Origin: Pseudeuparius sepicola
Lineage: Eukaryota > Arthropoda > Insecta > Coleoptera > Anthribidae
Reading direction: 5' to 3'
Assembly: GCA_963920635.1 (NCBI GenBank)
Contig: OY987305.1
Span: forward strand, 1,622,001 to 1,686,000
DNA length: 64,000 bases
Below, piece after piece: positions 23,414 to 34,428 of this stretch. The translations under genes and the position numbers were made by a program. The stretch's first letter is position 1; each line of letters begins with the position of its first letter. The notes under the pieces are model-generated. The model was not told the DNA's origin. It worked only from the letters and a program-made list of their open reading frames with translations, and did not search any database.

Positions 23414-24127
23414 ATGCAACCTTTTAAAACAATTTTTAGATCAACCAAGCTTAGTAGCCCAGAATACCACAAAGAAAATCTTGTGAAGATAAAAAAAATT
23501 TTAATACTAAACAATTACCCTACGACGTTTGTAAATAATATTATAAATGAATATAATCCTAGTAACAGTAACAACTCACAAATATTAACAACTACGTCCA
23601 ACAGCGCTACCACTGGTCACAGATATTTCAAAATTCCTTTCATTCCGGGTCTTTCTCACAAAATTGCTCAGATGATTAGAAATATGTCAAAATCAACCCA
23701 ACTAGCATATTATAATACAAAAACCACGAATTCATTATTCTCACGACTCAAGGACAAAACTTCTAAAGGTGAATGTTCTAATATCGTTTATAAAATACCA
23801 TGCAGTGAGTGTTCAAAGTCCTACGTGGGTCAAACTAAACAACATTTGAAGACCAGAATAAAACAGCACAAATATGACTGTAATGACAAATTCAAAAATA
23901 AAAAAGAAAAAACAGCTCTGGCAGCACATCATTTTGAGGAGGGCCATCTATTTGACTATGACAATGCCAATATTTTAGATAGAGAAACAAACTGGTTTAA
24001 GAGAAATGTTAGCGAGATGATACATATTAGACTTAATGAGACTGTAAACTGTAGAACGGATACACAAAATTTGAGCTTAGTGTATAGTAATTTGTTGGAT
24101 TTATACAAAAAAAAAACGCGAGAATAA
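23414..24127 (+). pseudogene. Penelope-like element GIY-YIG endonuclease domain (5'-truncated ORF)
   Basis: An open stretch of 237 codons. The first methionine (23414) lies in the terminal inverted repeat, so the natural protein began further upstream in a complete element. The middle has the PLE linker signature RYFKIPFIPGLSHKI. Then come NIVYKIPCSECSKSYVGQT and LKTRIKQHKYDC, which form a GIY-YIG nuclease core with the CCHH-type Cys pair before the YVG. In PLEs this nuclease nicks target DNA to prime reverse transcription. The endonuclease frame is intact, but without its RT domain the copy is non-autonomous. Confidence 0.8.
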
Positions 24128-24470
24128 CGAACTAATATTTGAGGTGAGATCGCCACTCACATGCGGACACACTGTGTATATGAACGTACCAATTGTATTA
24201 ATTTTTTTTTACCCATTCAATTTAAAGAAACTATCCTCATTCTACCTTTCCTGCTCGAGTGTGTGGTTCCATTTTCGCTTTATTTATTTATAACGTGTGC
24301 ATTTACGGTAACAATGTGTCTTTCAATTGTCTATATGGTCTTTAACAATGTTTTCATAAGTGCTATAATGTTCAACTGATTTTACTTGGTGAGTTTTTAC
24401 TTTCTTGTTCGGTTTGTATTGTATTTCGTCTTTTTTCTGTAGTTCTTACGACATTGTGTTTTTCTTTTTA

Positions 24471-24508
24471 GCCTTGAAAAAGTCAAAATATATTGACGAA
24501 ACGTCGGC
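24471..24508 (+). ncRNA. hammerhead-like hairpin in PLE1 tail
   Basis: The string reads GCC, TTGAAAAA, stem GTCAA, loop AATATA, stem TTGAC, then GAAA and CGTCGGC. The outer GCC/GGC can pair. The GAAA after a closed stem and the purine-rich TTGA.. before it have the order of a hammerhead ribozyme core (CUGANGA, stem II, GAAA). The CUGANGA box is degenerate, so self-cleavage is doubtful. PLEs are known to carry hammerhead motifs in their terminal regions. The identity is inferred from layout. Confidence 0.4.
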
Positions 24509-24646
24509 AATTGTTTTAAAAGGTTGCATTTATTTATTTATGTCCTATCCCTGTGAATTTCCAACATGAACACTGAAGGACGTGAAACAACTAACAATTA
24601 GGTATTATTTTTCAAAATAATTGTCTAATGGATATCTCAAGGTATA

Positions 24647-25170
24647 CAGGGTGATTCACGTAAGTGGTTCATTAGAAGTTTACGGGGAAGGAGTGCGAGT
24701 TTTGGTTACTTATATAACAGGTTGTAAACTTTCTTTCTAAAATATTTTCAACTTCCGATCACTTCCGGTTATACCGGAAGTCGATAGCAACTTTGTTATT
24801 TCAAATAGAACACCCTATATATTATTACACCGTTTGGTTCCCTATTAAGTTCCAAATCTTTTTTCTAAATTTAATGTGTACCCTATTTCTAACCCTTTTC
24901 GAGATATTCGCAAATGTTTGATTTTTTTGAGTTTTGCAGCCATCGACCATAGTGATGATAACTTTGAAATTTATGAATCTGGAAAACTGAAATTTTGGAC
25001 TGTCGTAGGCGAAAGTCAACTTTATTAAATGGTCTGTATGCCATTTCAAAATATTGTACAGGGTGTTCGGGAAAAAATTCCCAATATCAACATCGAAAAA
25101 TTGAAAAATCTCATTTTTTTCAAATGGAACTCATATTTTTTTATTGCACCATTGAAATGCTTGTGCTTTG
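24647..25170. mobile_element. family B MITE, partial, containing a second element end
   Basis: It begins CAGGGTGATTCACGTAAGTG after TA (24645-24646). Its interior is inverse to 45840-46266 of the complete family B copy. At about 25058 it contains CAGGGTGTTCGGGAAAAAAT, the end of another CAGGGTG-type unit that both copies share. The right end is lost by about 25170. Confidence 0.65.
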
Positions 25171-25689
25171 CTTTTGCCGTCCTTTGTACATATTACCACA
25201 GTACAGACTATCGCAGAATAAATTAATAGGCTATATTTGGCACAATTATATCCTAACAAAAACATCTTTTCTCGCTTGTTTTGAAACTGCCGCTCGTACC
25301 GACAGCTTTGCGGCACAGCATAAGCAGACCTTCGGCACGCACGAGTTATCATTCGGCGCATATTGGAAGTCGGAACAAAAGCTCGGTATTTATTAATGTC
25401 CCGCCATCAATGGGCCCGCTCTCAAGGCGGGACTGAAATCATAAACATTTTAACGGCCACCGTAAATCATAAAAACGTTTAATTAGCCGACTTTCCATAA
25501 AAGCAAATTTACACCCCGGCATACCGCACCGTACGTACACAGCTAGACAAAGTTGTAAATTGTCCAGGCAGGGTTTTTAATGTCGAACACGCACATGCCG
25601 GGGAGTTTGGTTTTTACAAGTATTTATTTAACTTCACCTGTTAGTGTAGGTCGAATCTTGCAATCTGAATTAGAACCACTCATCAAAAA
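25171..25689. other. unannotated interval
   Basis: No supported gene. Several short open frames without motif. Confidence 0.4.
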
Positions 25690-26035
25690 GAATAAAATAA
25701 ACTTTGAAATAATTCAAACCAAAGCAAACGAATAATTTTGTTTCGCACAAAATCTTTATTTCCGTGCACGGCACTGGTTATACTGGCCTAACTGGCCCAC
25801 GTCGACACCTGTTCCGTGGATCTCCGAAACGCCGACCAATCAAATCGCTACGCTCGCTTTCTTATTGGCTGCCTCCTTGACTAGGTCGACGTCGACCGCA
25901 TAAAAACCTTTGGATTTTATACGGGTGATTTCTGCTGATAAGTCTGGTAGTAGCAGAGCGTGGTAAATGCTATGAAGTAGATCACGCCCCGTATATCACT
26001 GTTCCAAGCGAGTTCGTTTATATTTTACCAGGGTA
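25690..26035 (+). repeat. inverted partner of the 33.9-kb element, truncated
   Basis: Sequence around CTTTATTTCCGTGCACGGCA, GATCTCCGAAACGCCGACCA, GACTAGGTCGACGTCGACCG and TGTTCCAAGCGAGTTCGTTT is the inverse complement of about 33935-34320, with good similarity throughout. The right end matches that element's terminal repeat, but the left end is missing. No protein. Confidence 0.7.
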
Positions 26036-26326
26036 GCTCGAGAACAGGCGCCTCGGCAATAAAATACGAGACAAAACACTTTTTTGACCATGTTAAACCG
26101 AACCTGGTATTAGTAGCAAAAATTGATGGAGACAATAAAGATAAATATTGTAGTAAAAACAAGTGACTGCATGCTCGCCTAATATAATGTCACCAATCCT
26201 TGCATGGGTTACACTGTTCGACGGCCGGCCACTTGTGCAGCGTAAAAACGCGGTGGATAGGCGTGCCATAATTTTACACATCTTAGGATATACTTGCGTA
26301 AATAGTTATAATCGATATGGTGTATA

Positions 26327-27805
26327 CAGGGTGAGTTTTTTTCGATGCCAACTATGGGGATCTCGGAAACTAGCAGAGCTAGAACGAAGGTTAAATGGGG
26401 AAAGAATTGCAGTTTTTAATGCTCAATCTAATGCCCCTTTTGTATTTTTAAAAAAGTTCATGGCTCACTAGATATTTTGAAAAGAGTGATTTTTTGCTAT
26501 TTCATCAGATCTCTGTTATTTCTGATTATACAGAAAAACTGTAGAGACAAAAATTGTAGATAATTTTGGGCTTAATAAGATAATCTAATCCAATTTTTTA
26601 TGTTGTTTGTGCTTTTTGAGATATGACATAAACTTGTGTTTTTTTAAATGTAAATCATAGTTGGCTTGTGACCCTATCATAGTTAGCATAGTTATTATAA
26701 AAAATAAAAGAGCTATGGCTAATTTTCTTTTTTTTTTTTTAATTTTCACATAGTCAGCAATGGAATATTTTCATAATAACGTTCTATTTTATAATAAGAC
26801 ATAGGTACTTCAAACTTTCAAATATTTTATTTGCGAATGTAACAAAATAAAACAAAAATTATCATGATGGAGCTCCACCACATAATTACTTAACCGTAAG
26901 AAATTACCTAGATCAGCTCTATCCAAATAGTTGCTTAGGGAGAAATAGACCTATTTCCTCGCAGCCCCGATCCCCCGCTTTGTCTGTTTTGGATTTCTTT
27001 TTGTGGGGAACAGTACAAAATAAAGTATGAGACAATTGTTAAATTAAGAGCAGCTGTTTTAGAGCCAATTGCCAGTATTGACAGGCGCTCTCTAAGAAAG
27101 GCGACAAATTCAGTTTTAAAAAGATGCAATATTTGCATAAATAATAATGATGGATTTTTTTTGAACACCTTTTTTTTTCTAAAAGGTGACCTTTTAAAAT
27201 ATAATAATTTGAATTTGAGTTTTTTATTTTTGTTTTATTTTGTTACATTTTGTTACCAGCTAAAAACAAAATATTAGAAAGTTTGAAATATGTCTAATTA
27301 TAAAATAGAACGTAATTATGAAAATATTCCATGGCTGACTATGTGAAAATTTAAAAAAAAATCAGAAAATTAGCCATAGCTCTTTTATTTTTTATAATAA
27401 ATATGCCGAGTATTATATCTTTGGAAAGCTCAAAAAATGGCCGATTTTAGAAGGCCACAGCCAACTATGATTTACATTTAAAAAAACACAAGTTTATATC
27501 ATATCTCAAAAATAACAAACAACATAAAATATTGGATCAGATTATCTTATTAAGCCCAAAATTATCTACAATTTTTGTCTCTACAGTTTTTCTGTATAGT
27601 CAGAAATAACGGAGCTACAGAGATCTGAAGAAATAGCAAAAATCACTTTTTTCAAAATATCTAGTGAGTCATGAACTTTTTTGAAAATCCAAAAGGGGCA
27701 TTAGATTGAGCATTAAAAACTGCAATTCTTTCCCCATTTAACCTTTGTTCTAGCTCTGCTAGTTTCCGAGATCCCCATAGTGGGCATCGAAAAAAACTCA
27801 CCCTG
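26327..27805 (+). mobile_element. family A foldback DNA element, copy 4
   Basis: The ends are CAGGGTGAGTTTTTTTCGAT and its inverse, with TA at 26325-26326 and 27806-27807. The arms are nearly 600 bp and the transposase tail is on the + strand. Several small indels distinguish the arms from each other, so the palindrome is old. Confidence 0.85.
26965..27189 (+). pseudogene. C-terminal fragment of mariner/Tc1-like transposase (family A copy 4)
   Basis: WISFCGEQYKIKYETIVKLR, then AVLEPIASIDRRSLRKATNS, then RCNICINNNDGFFEHLFF before a stop at 27187-27189. This is the same tail as in copies 1-3, with Gly changed to Asp in the NNGG motif. No catalytic region. Confidence 0.7.
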
Positions 27806-27807
27806 TA

Positions 27808-28684
27808 TATTATATGGTGTATTAACCTTTACGTTGTGTTTGACGACAACCTTAAAAACCCTTAAAAGTGAAATATTATGTTGCTTGTAGAAAATCACAT
27901 TTTTGAAAACTGCGTGACGCTATGTCCTATATTCTTTTTGTGGTGCCAATTAGAGTTTTTTATGCTGTTTCAAGCGACTTTAGCCATAGGGTACTTCTAA
28001 ACATGTGCGTTTTTGTCAACATTACATAAGATTTATATTATTGCCTTTCGGAGTCTAGTTTATTGGTTATTGTTGTAATCTTAATTTAAACATTAGACTC
28101 GTTTGTTAAGCGCAAGAAAAGTCGAGCGTGTTATTATCTATTTCAAGTTGAACTTTTCACGTTACGTGGTGTACGCGTACGAAATATCTGTGTCTCGGCG
28201 TGATGAGGATTGAAATTCGACGCCGACTTTGGCATTCGTAGGTACAGCACAGCGGATCGAAGAAACATAATCCGTTTTTAATTTCCCTAATAAATTATAA
28301 CATATTTGGAGCCATCGTTTCGTGGTGAGCGCCGGAGGTCGGGTTCGAACACATTTTAAATTTATTCGATGATAAATTTTACGATACTTTTTTCGAAGGG
28401 GTCACCGAGTCGTTTTATTTTGGGCCTGTTGACGCGATTTAATCGCCTTTTACCCGTTAATAGAATCTAATTCGATCGGTTCATTGGAGCGTTCCGTATC
28501 GAGTGTGTTAAGATTGGGATTCATTCCGTTCAATATCTAGTTCGACTGATTTATGAGTTTTTAATGTAATTTGAATGTATTAACGCCCGTTTTAAATTTA
28601 GATTATGTAAATAAGTCCCACATAACATGGTTCCACAACTTTGATGGATCAAACTATTGTCCATAGAGATCGCACCCGGGACAA
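27808..28684. other. unannotated interval
   Basis: No supported gene or repeat recognised. Confidence 0.4.
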
Positions 28685-29888
28685 AGTCTAGAAATACTAA
28701 AGTCCGCTCACTCCTTTGATCTCTCGGAAAAGCCGACAATTTTCTGCGACCGGTCGTAAATCAGCGTCAGCTCGTACGCTTCGCATTTACGAGGGCGACT
28801 AAACGAAGTCGCCGTCAAGCTAGTTATACGGGGGCAGGTTCATATTGACTATCCATTATTTACCAAAGTCTACAAATATTAGTATACCTATTTGTAGACT
28901 TTGGTACAACAATATTTGTGTAGGTAAGTGTACCGTTAGTTTTTGGTAGGTACAGTTAAATTAAAATGCAAGGTAGCTATTACCAGAATCTACATAATTA
29001 GTAGGTATATCGGTATATCTGTAGACTTTGGTTGGAATATGAATAAAAATGCAATTTTTTATGTTTTACGTTCATTTTAATAAAGCCTAACAAAACATTG
29101 AGCAGACAAAAACATAAATAACAAATAAATATTTAACGACAAAGAGTTAAACTAATCATATCTACTTTTTCATCCTGTAGTAAATATTTTGATATTTAAA
29201 TTGACATAAACAATACAGAACAAAATATTGCATACGTACCTACACAAGCATGCGTCTTACCATAAGCTTCTAGCAATAATCTTAATGGGACAGCCGAGGT
29301 GACAGCCGTTTTTACTAAACGTTTTCCGGACGAAGTGAATGACTGATCATCAAAATGTGCCTTGCAAATTCTTATAGGTTTATATGCCTCTTCAGGTGGA
29401 ATATTCGCAAATTTATGTTTTCCGACGAACCCTAAGGCATTCTTCCATTGCTGGCACCTTCAAATTTCCAATATTTTAATATTATATCTTCAATTAATAC
29501 CTAAGTATTCAAATGTCACATAAAAATGTCTTAATTTTTGTAGGTAGGTACCTCAAACTCAATCTTACCTTTCAGGGACTTCAGGAATTGGAAAAAAGGT
29601 AATATAGTCTTTTGAACTGGTTTTACAGCCATCTGCACTGCAGTAAAAAGCGTTACTACAACACAGTCACGGTCGGTCGGTAATATTTTGCGAGCACCCG
29701 GTAGAATGCGAAGGAACCGCTCTCAGCTAAACTGTGTACAGTTTATTTTCTTATATTATAAGATATCGATCGGCTCGATGAGGAGGGGAGCGGGAGAGGG
29801 CAAGAGGGAAACGTTTGTTTACACAAGGCCGAGTGCCCGGACTTATTAGCAGAGAACAATTCTCTGTTATTATATCTCTGAACGCTGC
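28685..29888 (-). repeat. 1.2-kb THAP-containing repeat, copy 2
   Basis: Direct copy of 5175-6366. It lacks the GC-rich block that follows copy 1: similarity ends at ATATCTCTGAACGCTGCC. Relative to copy 1 it has an insertion near the right end (about 29849-29870, AGCAGAGAACAATTCTCTG, itself a small palindrome) and small indels in the THAP exons. Confidence 0.75.
29261..29660 (-). pseudogene. THAP-domain exons, copy 2 (zinc ligands kept, start codon lost)
   Basis: Exon 1 remnant (about 29660-29569) reads SNAFYCSADGCKTSSK and ends FPIPEVPE. Exon 2 (29457-29261) reads CQQWKNALGF, then ICKAHFDD and LVKTAV with AVPL. All four zinc ligands (Cys, Cys, Cys, His) are present, unlike copy 1. A 9-bp deletion next to 29657 removes the ATG that copy 1 uses, so translation would need another start. 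A 3-bp insertion in exon 2 keeps the frame. Splice signals match copy 1. Confidence 0.7.
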
Positions 29889-30324
29889 CCGGGATCGAAA
29901 AATTTTTACCCGTTAAAGCCTCTCGACGTTACTGTTTTTAGAGGTCCATGTAAAAATCGCGTGGGACATTAATTGGAGAGCATAATCGCGTTAGGTAAAT
30001 CCAATTAAAACCATTTTAAACAAATATTAATGATCCGGAGTTCGAGCCTTATTAGACAGGGATTTTTCAGGGAGAACGTAACAATAATTAATATTAATGA
30101 ATAATCCCCGAGATGTGCCCTTTGTCGAGCCGATCTGCGGTAGTTAGGATCAAAACTTATGGACAGATACATCAGTAACAGTTACAAGACGATTTCTTTA
30201 GAGAATTTTAACACGCCGCATGTCGAAAACGAAGAATTTTCGAACTTTTCTTAGAATGGAATCACCACCCTGAAATCTTTGAACGTACTTAGGTTACACC
30301 GTAATGTAGCGAAATATATATGTA
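29889..30324. other. unannotated interval
   Basis: No supported feature. Confidence 0.4.
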
Positions 30325-31053
30325 CAGGGTTATTCATATAACATTCTACCCCTTTGACCTTTTTGTTTTTAATTTTGGAAAAAAATGTAAAAGTTCAAAA
30401 TTGTATAAAATTTTTTGGCGATTTCAGTTGTATATTTAGAAAAACAAATGAATGTCGCGTTTTGGAGATATAGACCAAACTTATGGTTCTTTAGATGGGA
30501 CACCCTGTAGGTGCACTTAGAATGGTTGCAAGTTAAACAGCATACAGGGTAGGTCAATAAATATAAAAAATGCACAAAGTACCCTTATTTCAAAAAATTC
30601 AGCAAGAGGTTATTAAGAAAAGTAGTTTAGAATTAAAAGCTATGCCTAAATACCAAAACATAGCCTCCTAAGAAAATTAATTCAATTTCTGATTAACGCT
30701 GCGTGGTCAGATTTTAAATAAAAAAATCGCTAAATGGTTTTCGTGAAAATCAGGGGTATAAAAAAATCGCAGCCGGCCCTGGATTTGCATTTTGAAAATG
30801 CCAGGAAGGTCAAAAGAAGCGGTTTTTGAAGGCCTCTCAAACAAAAAAAAGTTTAGGTGATTATCTCCAAAAATGAAGATTTTACGGATTTGTGCAGTTT
30901 TAAAGTTGGACACCCTGTAGATATATCGTCGAAACCAGAAAAATTCGTAGATTTCGAAAATCGAGAACTATACAGGGTGTTCCCTCTAAAAAAAATTAAA
31001 AAAAAATTACAAATTACAAATTAAGGGAGGTAGAATGTAGGTGAATAACCCTG
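30325..31053. mobile_element. MITE-like element with TA duplication and nested CAGGGTG ends
   Basis: The ends CAGGGTTATTCATATAACAT and the inverse ATTCACC-containing right end ...GGTGAATAACCCTG are flanked by TA (30323-30324 and 31054-31055). Inside are further ACACCCTGTA and ACAGGGT boundaries (about 30500-30550, 30910, 30972), suggesting nested insertions of other short elements. No protein. Confidence 0.7.
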
Positions 31054-31055
31054 TA

Positions 31056-31751
31056 CATTGAAACTTTATAAGCCCTAATTAAATTGATGGGAATAATCGA
31101 GAATGCGAGAGCCAGAAGCTGAATGGGCCTGGCGACTTGGCTAGTCGCCGTCATTGTTATAAAAATTCCAAAGCAGAAGTCTCGTTAAAATCCTGGTGAA
31201 ACGGGCGGACAGCCTATCGCCGAAAAGGTTTTTCTCCGGCTTGCATTATTTGTAAACAACCATTGTAAATATTTAAAAAGTCTTTTTCTTGGTCCTCATT
31301 AGCCTTGTTAGTTATTAATAAATTCATCTTTAGATGGAAAGTACATTTTGCCGAGACGTCGGCGTGTTTGACATTTTATTAAGGAGCGAGTAAAGGTTTT
31401 TCTTGAAAATAAATTCAGATTTATAAGGGTAAATAAGCAGACACTTTTATGTGTACTTTGCCCGCTTTTGGAAAATGTCTCGTCGTCCCCGCCTCTCGAC
31501 TCTTCATTTTACCTTCCCTCATTTCGTAATTTTATGGCGGCTATTTTTATGTTTTCTTTGAAACTATGGAAAGAACTGAAGCCCTCTACGCAATTTCGCG
31601 AAGTAACAAACAGTGCTATTTATAGAAATAATTTACTCTGACATAAACATAAAAAAACGTCTAATAAGAAACTTCGCACAAAAATTATGGAAAAAGGAGC
31701 TGCACTACTTAATATTATTATATTAAATTCCGATATCCCCAAATCATAAAA
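31056..31751. other. unannotated interval with a possible retroelement tail
   Basis: At about 31330-31370, CTTTAGATGG, a short stem-like segment, then GCCGAGACGTCGGC resemble the PLE tail hairpins (GAGA instead of GAAA). Otherwise nothing recognised. Confidence 0.35.
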
Positions 31752-31755
31752 CAAT

Positions 31756-32547
31756 GATGTTTCTATACTGAAATCAGATAGTATAGAAACTAGTGTCCAT
31801 AGAAAACCAACACATACTAATAGATATCTCCATTTTAATTCCAATCATCATATTAGTGTTAAAAAAGGAGTAATTAAAAGTTTGTATGACAGGGCTAAAG
31901 AGATTTGTTCTAATAACACAAAATTTGAGGAGGAAATTAAACATACGAAACACGTTCTTGAGAAGAATAGTTATCCTACTGAATTTATTGAGCAAGTTTT
32001 TCAGGATTGCCAACAAAATAACAATGCTAATAAAATCAGAGAAATAAATCTGGTGGACCGACCAGTAAATTTAATTATTCCTTATATTCCTGGACTATCA
32101 GATAAGCTAAAACGCATAGGCAATCGTTTTAACAGAACAGTATTTAAAACCAAAAATACATTGAGATCGATGCTAGTTAAAACGAAACCATTTAATGAGG
32201 TACAAAGTTCAAAAAATTGCATTTATAAAATTCCTTGCGAATGTGGAAACTTCTATGTTGGGGGGGAGACTTGTAGGCCATTTAACGTTCGTTTAAAAGA
32301 ACATAAAAATTATATCAGGCAAAATCAAATTTCGAAGTCGAAAATATGTGAACACTCTTTTAATAACAATCATAGGATTTTGTGGGATAGTTCCAAACCA
32401 ATTATCAAAGAAGTAGGAAATAGACGAAAAATTAAAGAATCAGCATTTATTCTAGGAAATACAGACAACTGTGTTGCTGAATGTTCAGTGGAATTCAGTA
32501 AAATATTATTGCCACTTATTCAAAGAGAAGTTAGTATAAATAATTAG
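31756..32547 (+). pseudogene. PLE2 protein: RT C-terminus and GIY-YIG endonuclease, copy A
   Basis: An upstream part reads [20 protein letters not shown] and then [17 protein letters not shown], the RT C-terminal region found in Penelope and related reverse transcriptases. An open frame from 31882 continues through [20 protein letters not shown] to [16 protein letters not shown] and [11 protein letters not shown], the GIY-YIG nuclease. It stops after REVSINN at 32545-32547. A 3-bp insertion in a G run adds a Gly (YVGGET versus YVGET in copy D). The catalytic RT motifs are missing, so the copy is non-autonomous. Confidence 0.8.
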
Positions 32548-32660
32548 GTAGAACACAGGGTACAATATCAGACAGGTGGCTAGGCTATTGTTTCTGTTGT
32601 CATGACATTTTAACCTGAAATTTATTAATCTGTCATTATTTCACTTTGACGTAAGATGAT

Positions 32661-32693
32661 CTTTGAGAAAGGAGGAAGATATATTCTCCGAAA
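32661..32693 (+). ncRNA. hammerhead-like hairpin in PLE2 tail, copy A
   Basis: CTTTGAGAAA, stem GGAGGA, loop AGATATA, stem TTCTCC, GAAA, then GCTCAGG. This is the same order as in the PLE1 tail at 24471 (purine-rich box, 5-6 bp stem, AT loop, GAAA). Copy C (42011) has one mismatch in the stem and copy D (53874) a changed loop base. The first box is not a clean CUGANGA, so activity is uncertain. Confidence 0.4.
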
Positions 32694-33131
32694 GCTCAGG
32701 AAACAAATTTGTTGAAGATATTTTTTGAGTTACAAGTTCAAAGTTTAGTTCAATTACTGTTAAGAATTTATTAATTTTCCAGGCAACTTGAAAAAGTTGT
32801 CTTTTAACCATTTTGGTAGCGAAAAACCCGATTGAAATTCAATGAATAGTTTTGCAGGTTATATATTCATATTTATATTTTGAAATTCTTACCTCTTAGA
32901 AAAAAACAAGTTAGCGCATAACGAATAAATAATGGCAGATTTTAAAAATCAAAATTTTACGAGGCCTTTCTTTTTATGAAAAAGTCGACCAGTGTCCCCA
33001 ACTCCTTATCTCTAAAAATAACCGAGACTGCACCTGCAATTGTGTCGAAAATGGTACATCCTATACAGCGTCGCATCATAGGGTTAAATTTTTGTCTTGC
33101 GTTAACCGTTGCTAAAAATACAAAAATGACC

Positions 33132-33382
33132 CACGGTAGGTAAGCTATGTGCGTACCAGCGCACTTTCCCCATGTTAATCCCCATAAGGCCAAAACGCCG
33201 TAAAAACTGGATTAAACTTTCCGAACTTCGCTGCCTGACTTCATACGACTCCCCGATTTTCATGGAAATTTTCATAAACTTTCATGAAAATTTTTAAGGA
33301 AGTCACTTTTTTCCGCGTTTTGGCCTTATGGGGATTAACATGGGGAAAGTGAGCTTGTATGCACATAGCTTATCTACTGGTA
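33132..33382. mobile_element. ~250-bp MITE
   Basis: Long inverted repeats of about 65 bp: AAGCTATGTGCGTACCAGCG, CACTTTCCCCATGTTAATCC and CCATAAGGCCAAAACG on the left match their inverses on the right (33313-33382). The outer ends are diverged, and I could not fix the target duplication. No protein. Confidence 0.7.
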
Positions 33383-33929
33383 CAGTTTAGACACATTAAA
33401 TGTTATAAATTAAAATAATTCGGCCTGTCTACTTCCACCGTATCAACCATCATATTTTTAATTACAAAAAATAGTAGACCACTGGAAAATCAATATTTTT
33501 TGCCTTCACTGAATTTCACAGTCAGTTCTAAGAAAAAAGCTGTTTTTAACTTCTTTTTGAAAAATGTACCTTTTTTGAACAAATCATTTTAATTTTTTTA
33601 GGCTAGATTATTGAAATTGAGTTTTTAATTCTGAACAACTTTCGTTAATAACAGTTTGTCGTAAACTCCACAAAAGGGGTTTCTAGATTCTAGAAAAGAG
33701 CATGTGTCTTGGAAATTGGTGTCTTGGAAATAAAAATTAAGCGCAAAATATTAAAAGCCTAGACCTGCTATGATTTTCTTCTACTAAACTTAAAAAGTAC
33801 AAAAATGAATTTTTCAATAACAGTACATTTTCGAAAAAAAAAACTAAAATAGCTTTAATATTTAATTAAATTAAATTAATATTTTAATACATATATTAAA
33901 TATTAAATATATATTATTTTTCTAGTGAC

Positions 33930-34428
33930 GTATAGTATAAATGAACTCGCTTGGAACACAGTGATATACGGGGCGCGATCTATTTCATAGCATTTACCAC
34001 GCTCTGCTACTGGTAAAAATACCAGACTTATCAGCAGGAATCACCCGTATAAAATTTAAAGGTTTTTATGCGGTCGACGTCGTCCTAGTCAAGGAGGCAG
34101 CCAATAGAAAAGCAATTTGATTGGTCGGCGTTTCGGAGATCCACGAGCAGGTGTCGACGTAGGCCAGTTAGGCCAGTACAACCAGTGCCGTGCACAGAAA
34201 TAAGGATTGCGCTTTATTTTACGGATTTTGGTTTCGTGTATAGATCTTTGTGTGGTTGTTTTGTGAGTAGCAAAATTATCGGTTTACTTTGGTTTGAATT
34301 TGTTCAAAGTTTATTTTATTCTTTTTAGAGCATTTAAATAAAATTTGTATAATATTATAAAGGGCCGCGTGCCGCCTATGACTCGATCTCGTTTTTATGC
34401 TGTTCCAAGTGAGTTCATTTATACTATA
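33930..34428 (-). mobile_element. ~500-bp MITE with 29-bp inverted ends
   Basis: The left end GTATAGTATAAATGAACTCG and the inverse right end (34398-34428) enclose sequence that is inverse to 25690-26035. No coding region. The interior has a TATA-like GCATAAAAACC near 34070 (on the reverse strand), but I see no evidence that it is transcribed. Confidence 0.7.

Larger units (their letters stand above)
23367..24618 (+). mobile_element. Penelope-like retroelement PLE1, 5'-truncated, with terminal inverted repeats
   Basis: A ~21-bp direct repeat, ATTAGGTATTATTTTCAAAA(T), flanks the insertion (23367-23387 and 24597-24618) and looks like a target duplication. Inside it, the first ~53 bp (23384-23436, ACAGGGTATTACATAAATAA and on) are the near-perfect inverse of 24508-24560. 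Between them lie the C-terminal endonuclease region of the element's protein and a tail with a hammerhead-like hairpin. The reverse transcriptase is absent. A 5' inverted copy of the 3' tail is a known quirk of Penelope elements. Confidence 0.75.
31752..32870 (+). mobile_element. Penelope-like retroelement PLE2, copy A (5'-truncated)
   Basis: The copy contains the last part of the RT-to-endonuclease protein and a ~300-bp tail ending near ACCCGATTGAAATTCAA. The same protein and tail occur at 52765-54068 (copy D). The tail alone occurs at 41878-42216 (copy C), and a 50-bp inverse piece at 44955-45005. PLE2 differs from PLE1 in sequence, so two lineages are present. Confidence 0.8.

Noticed and set aside
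28341..28360. GGGTTCGAA as a tRNA T-arm
   Set aside because: No matching acceptor stem or anticodon arm could be folded around it by eye.
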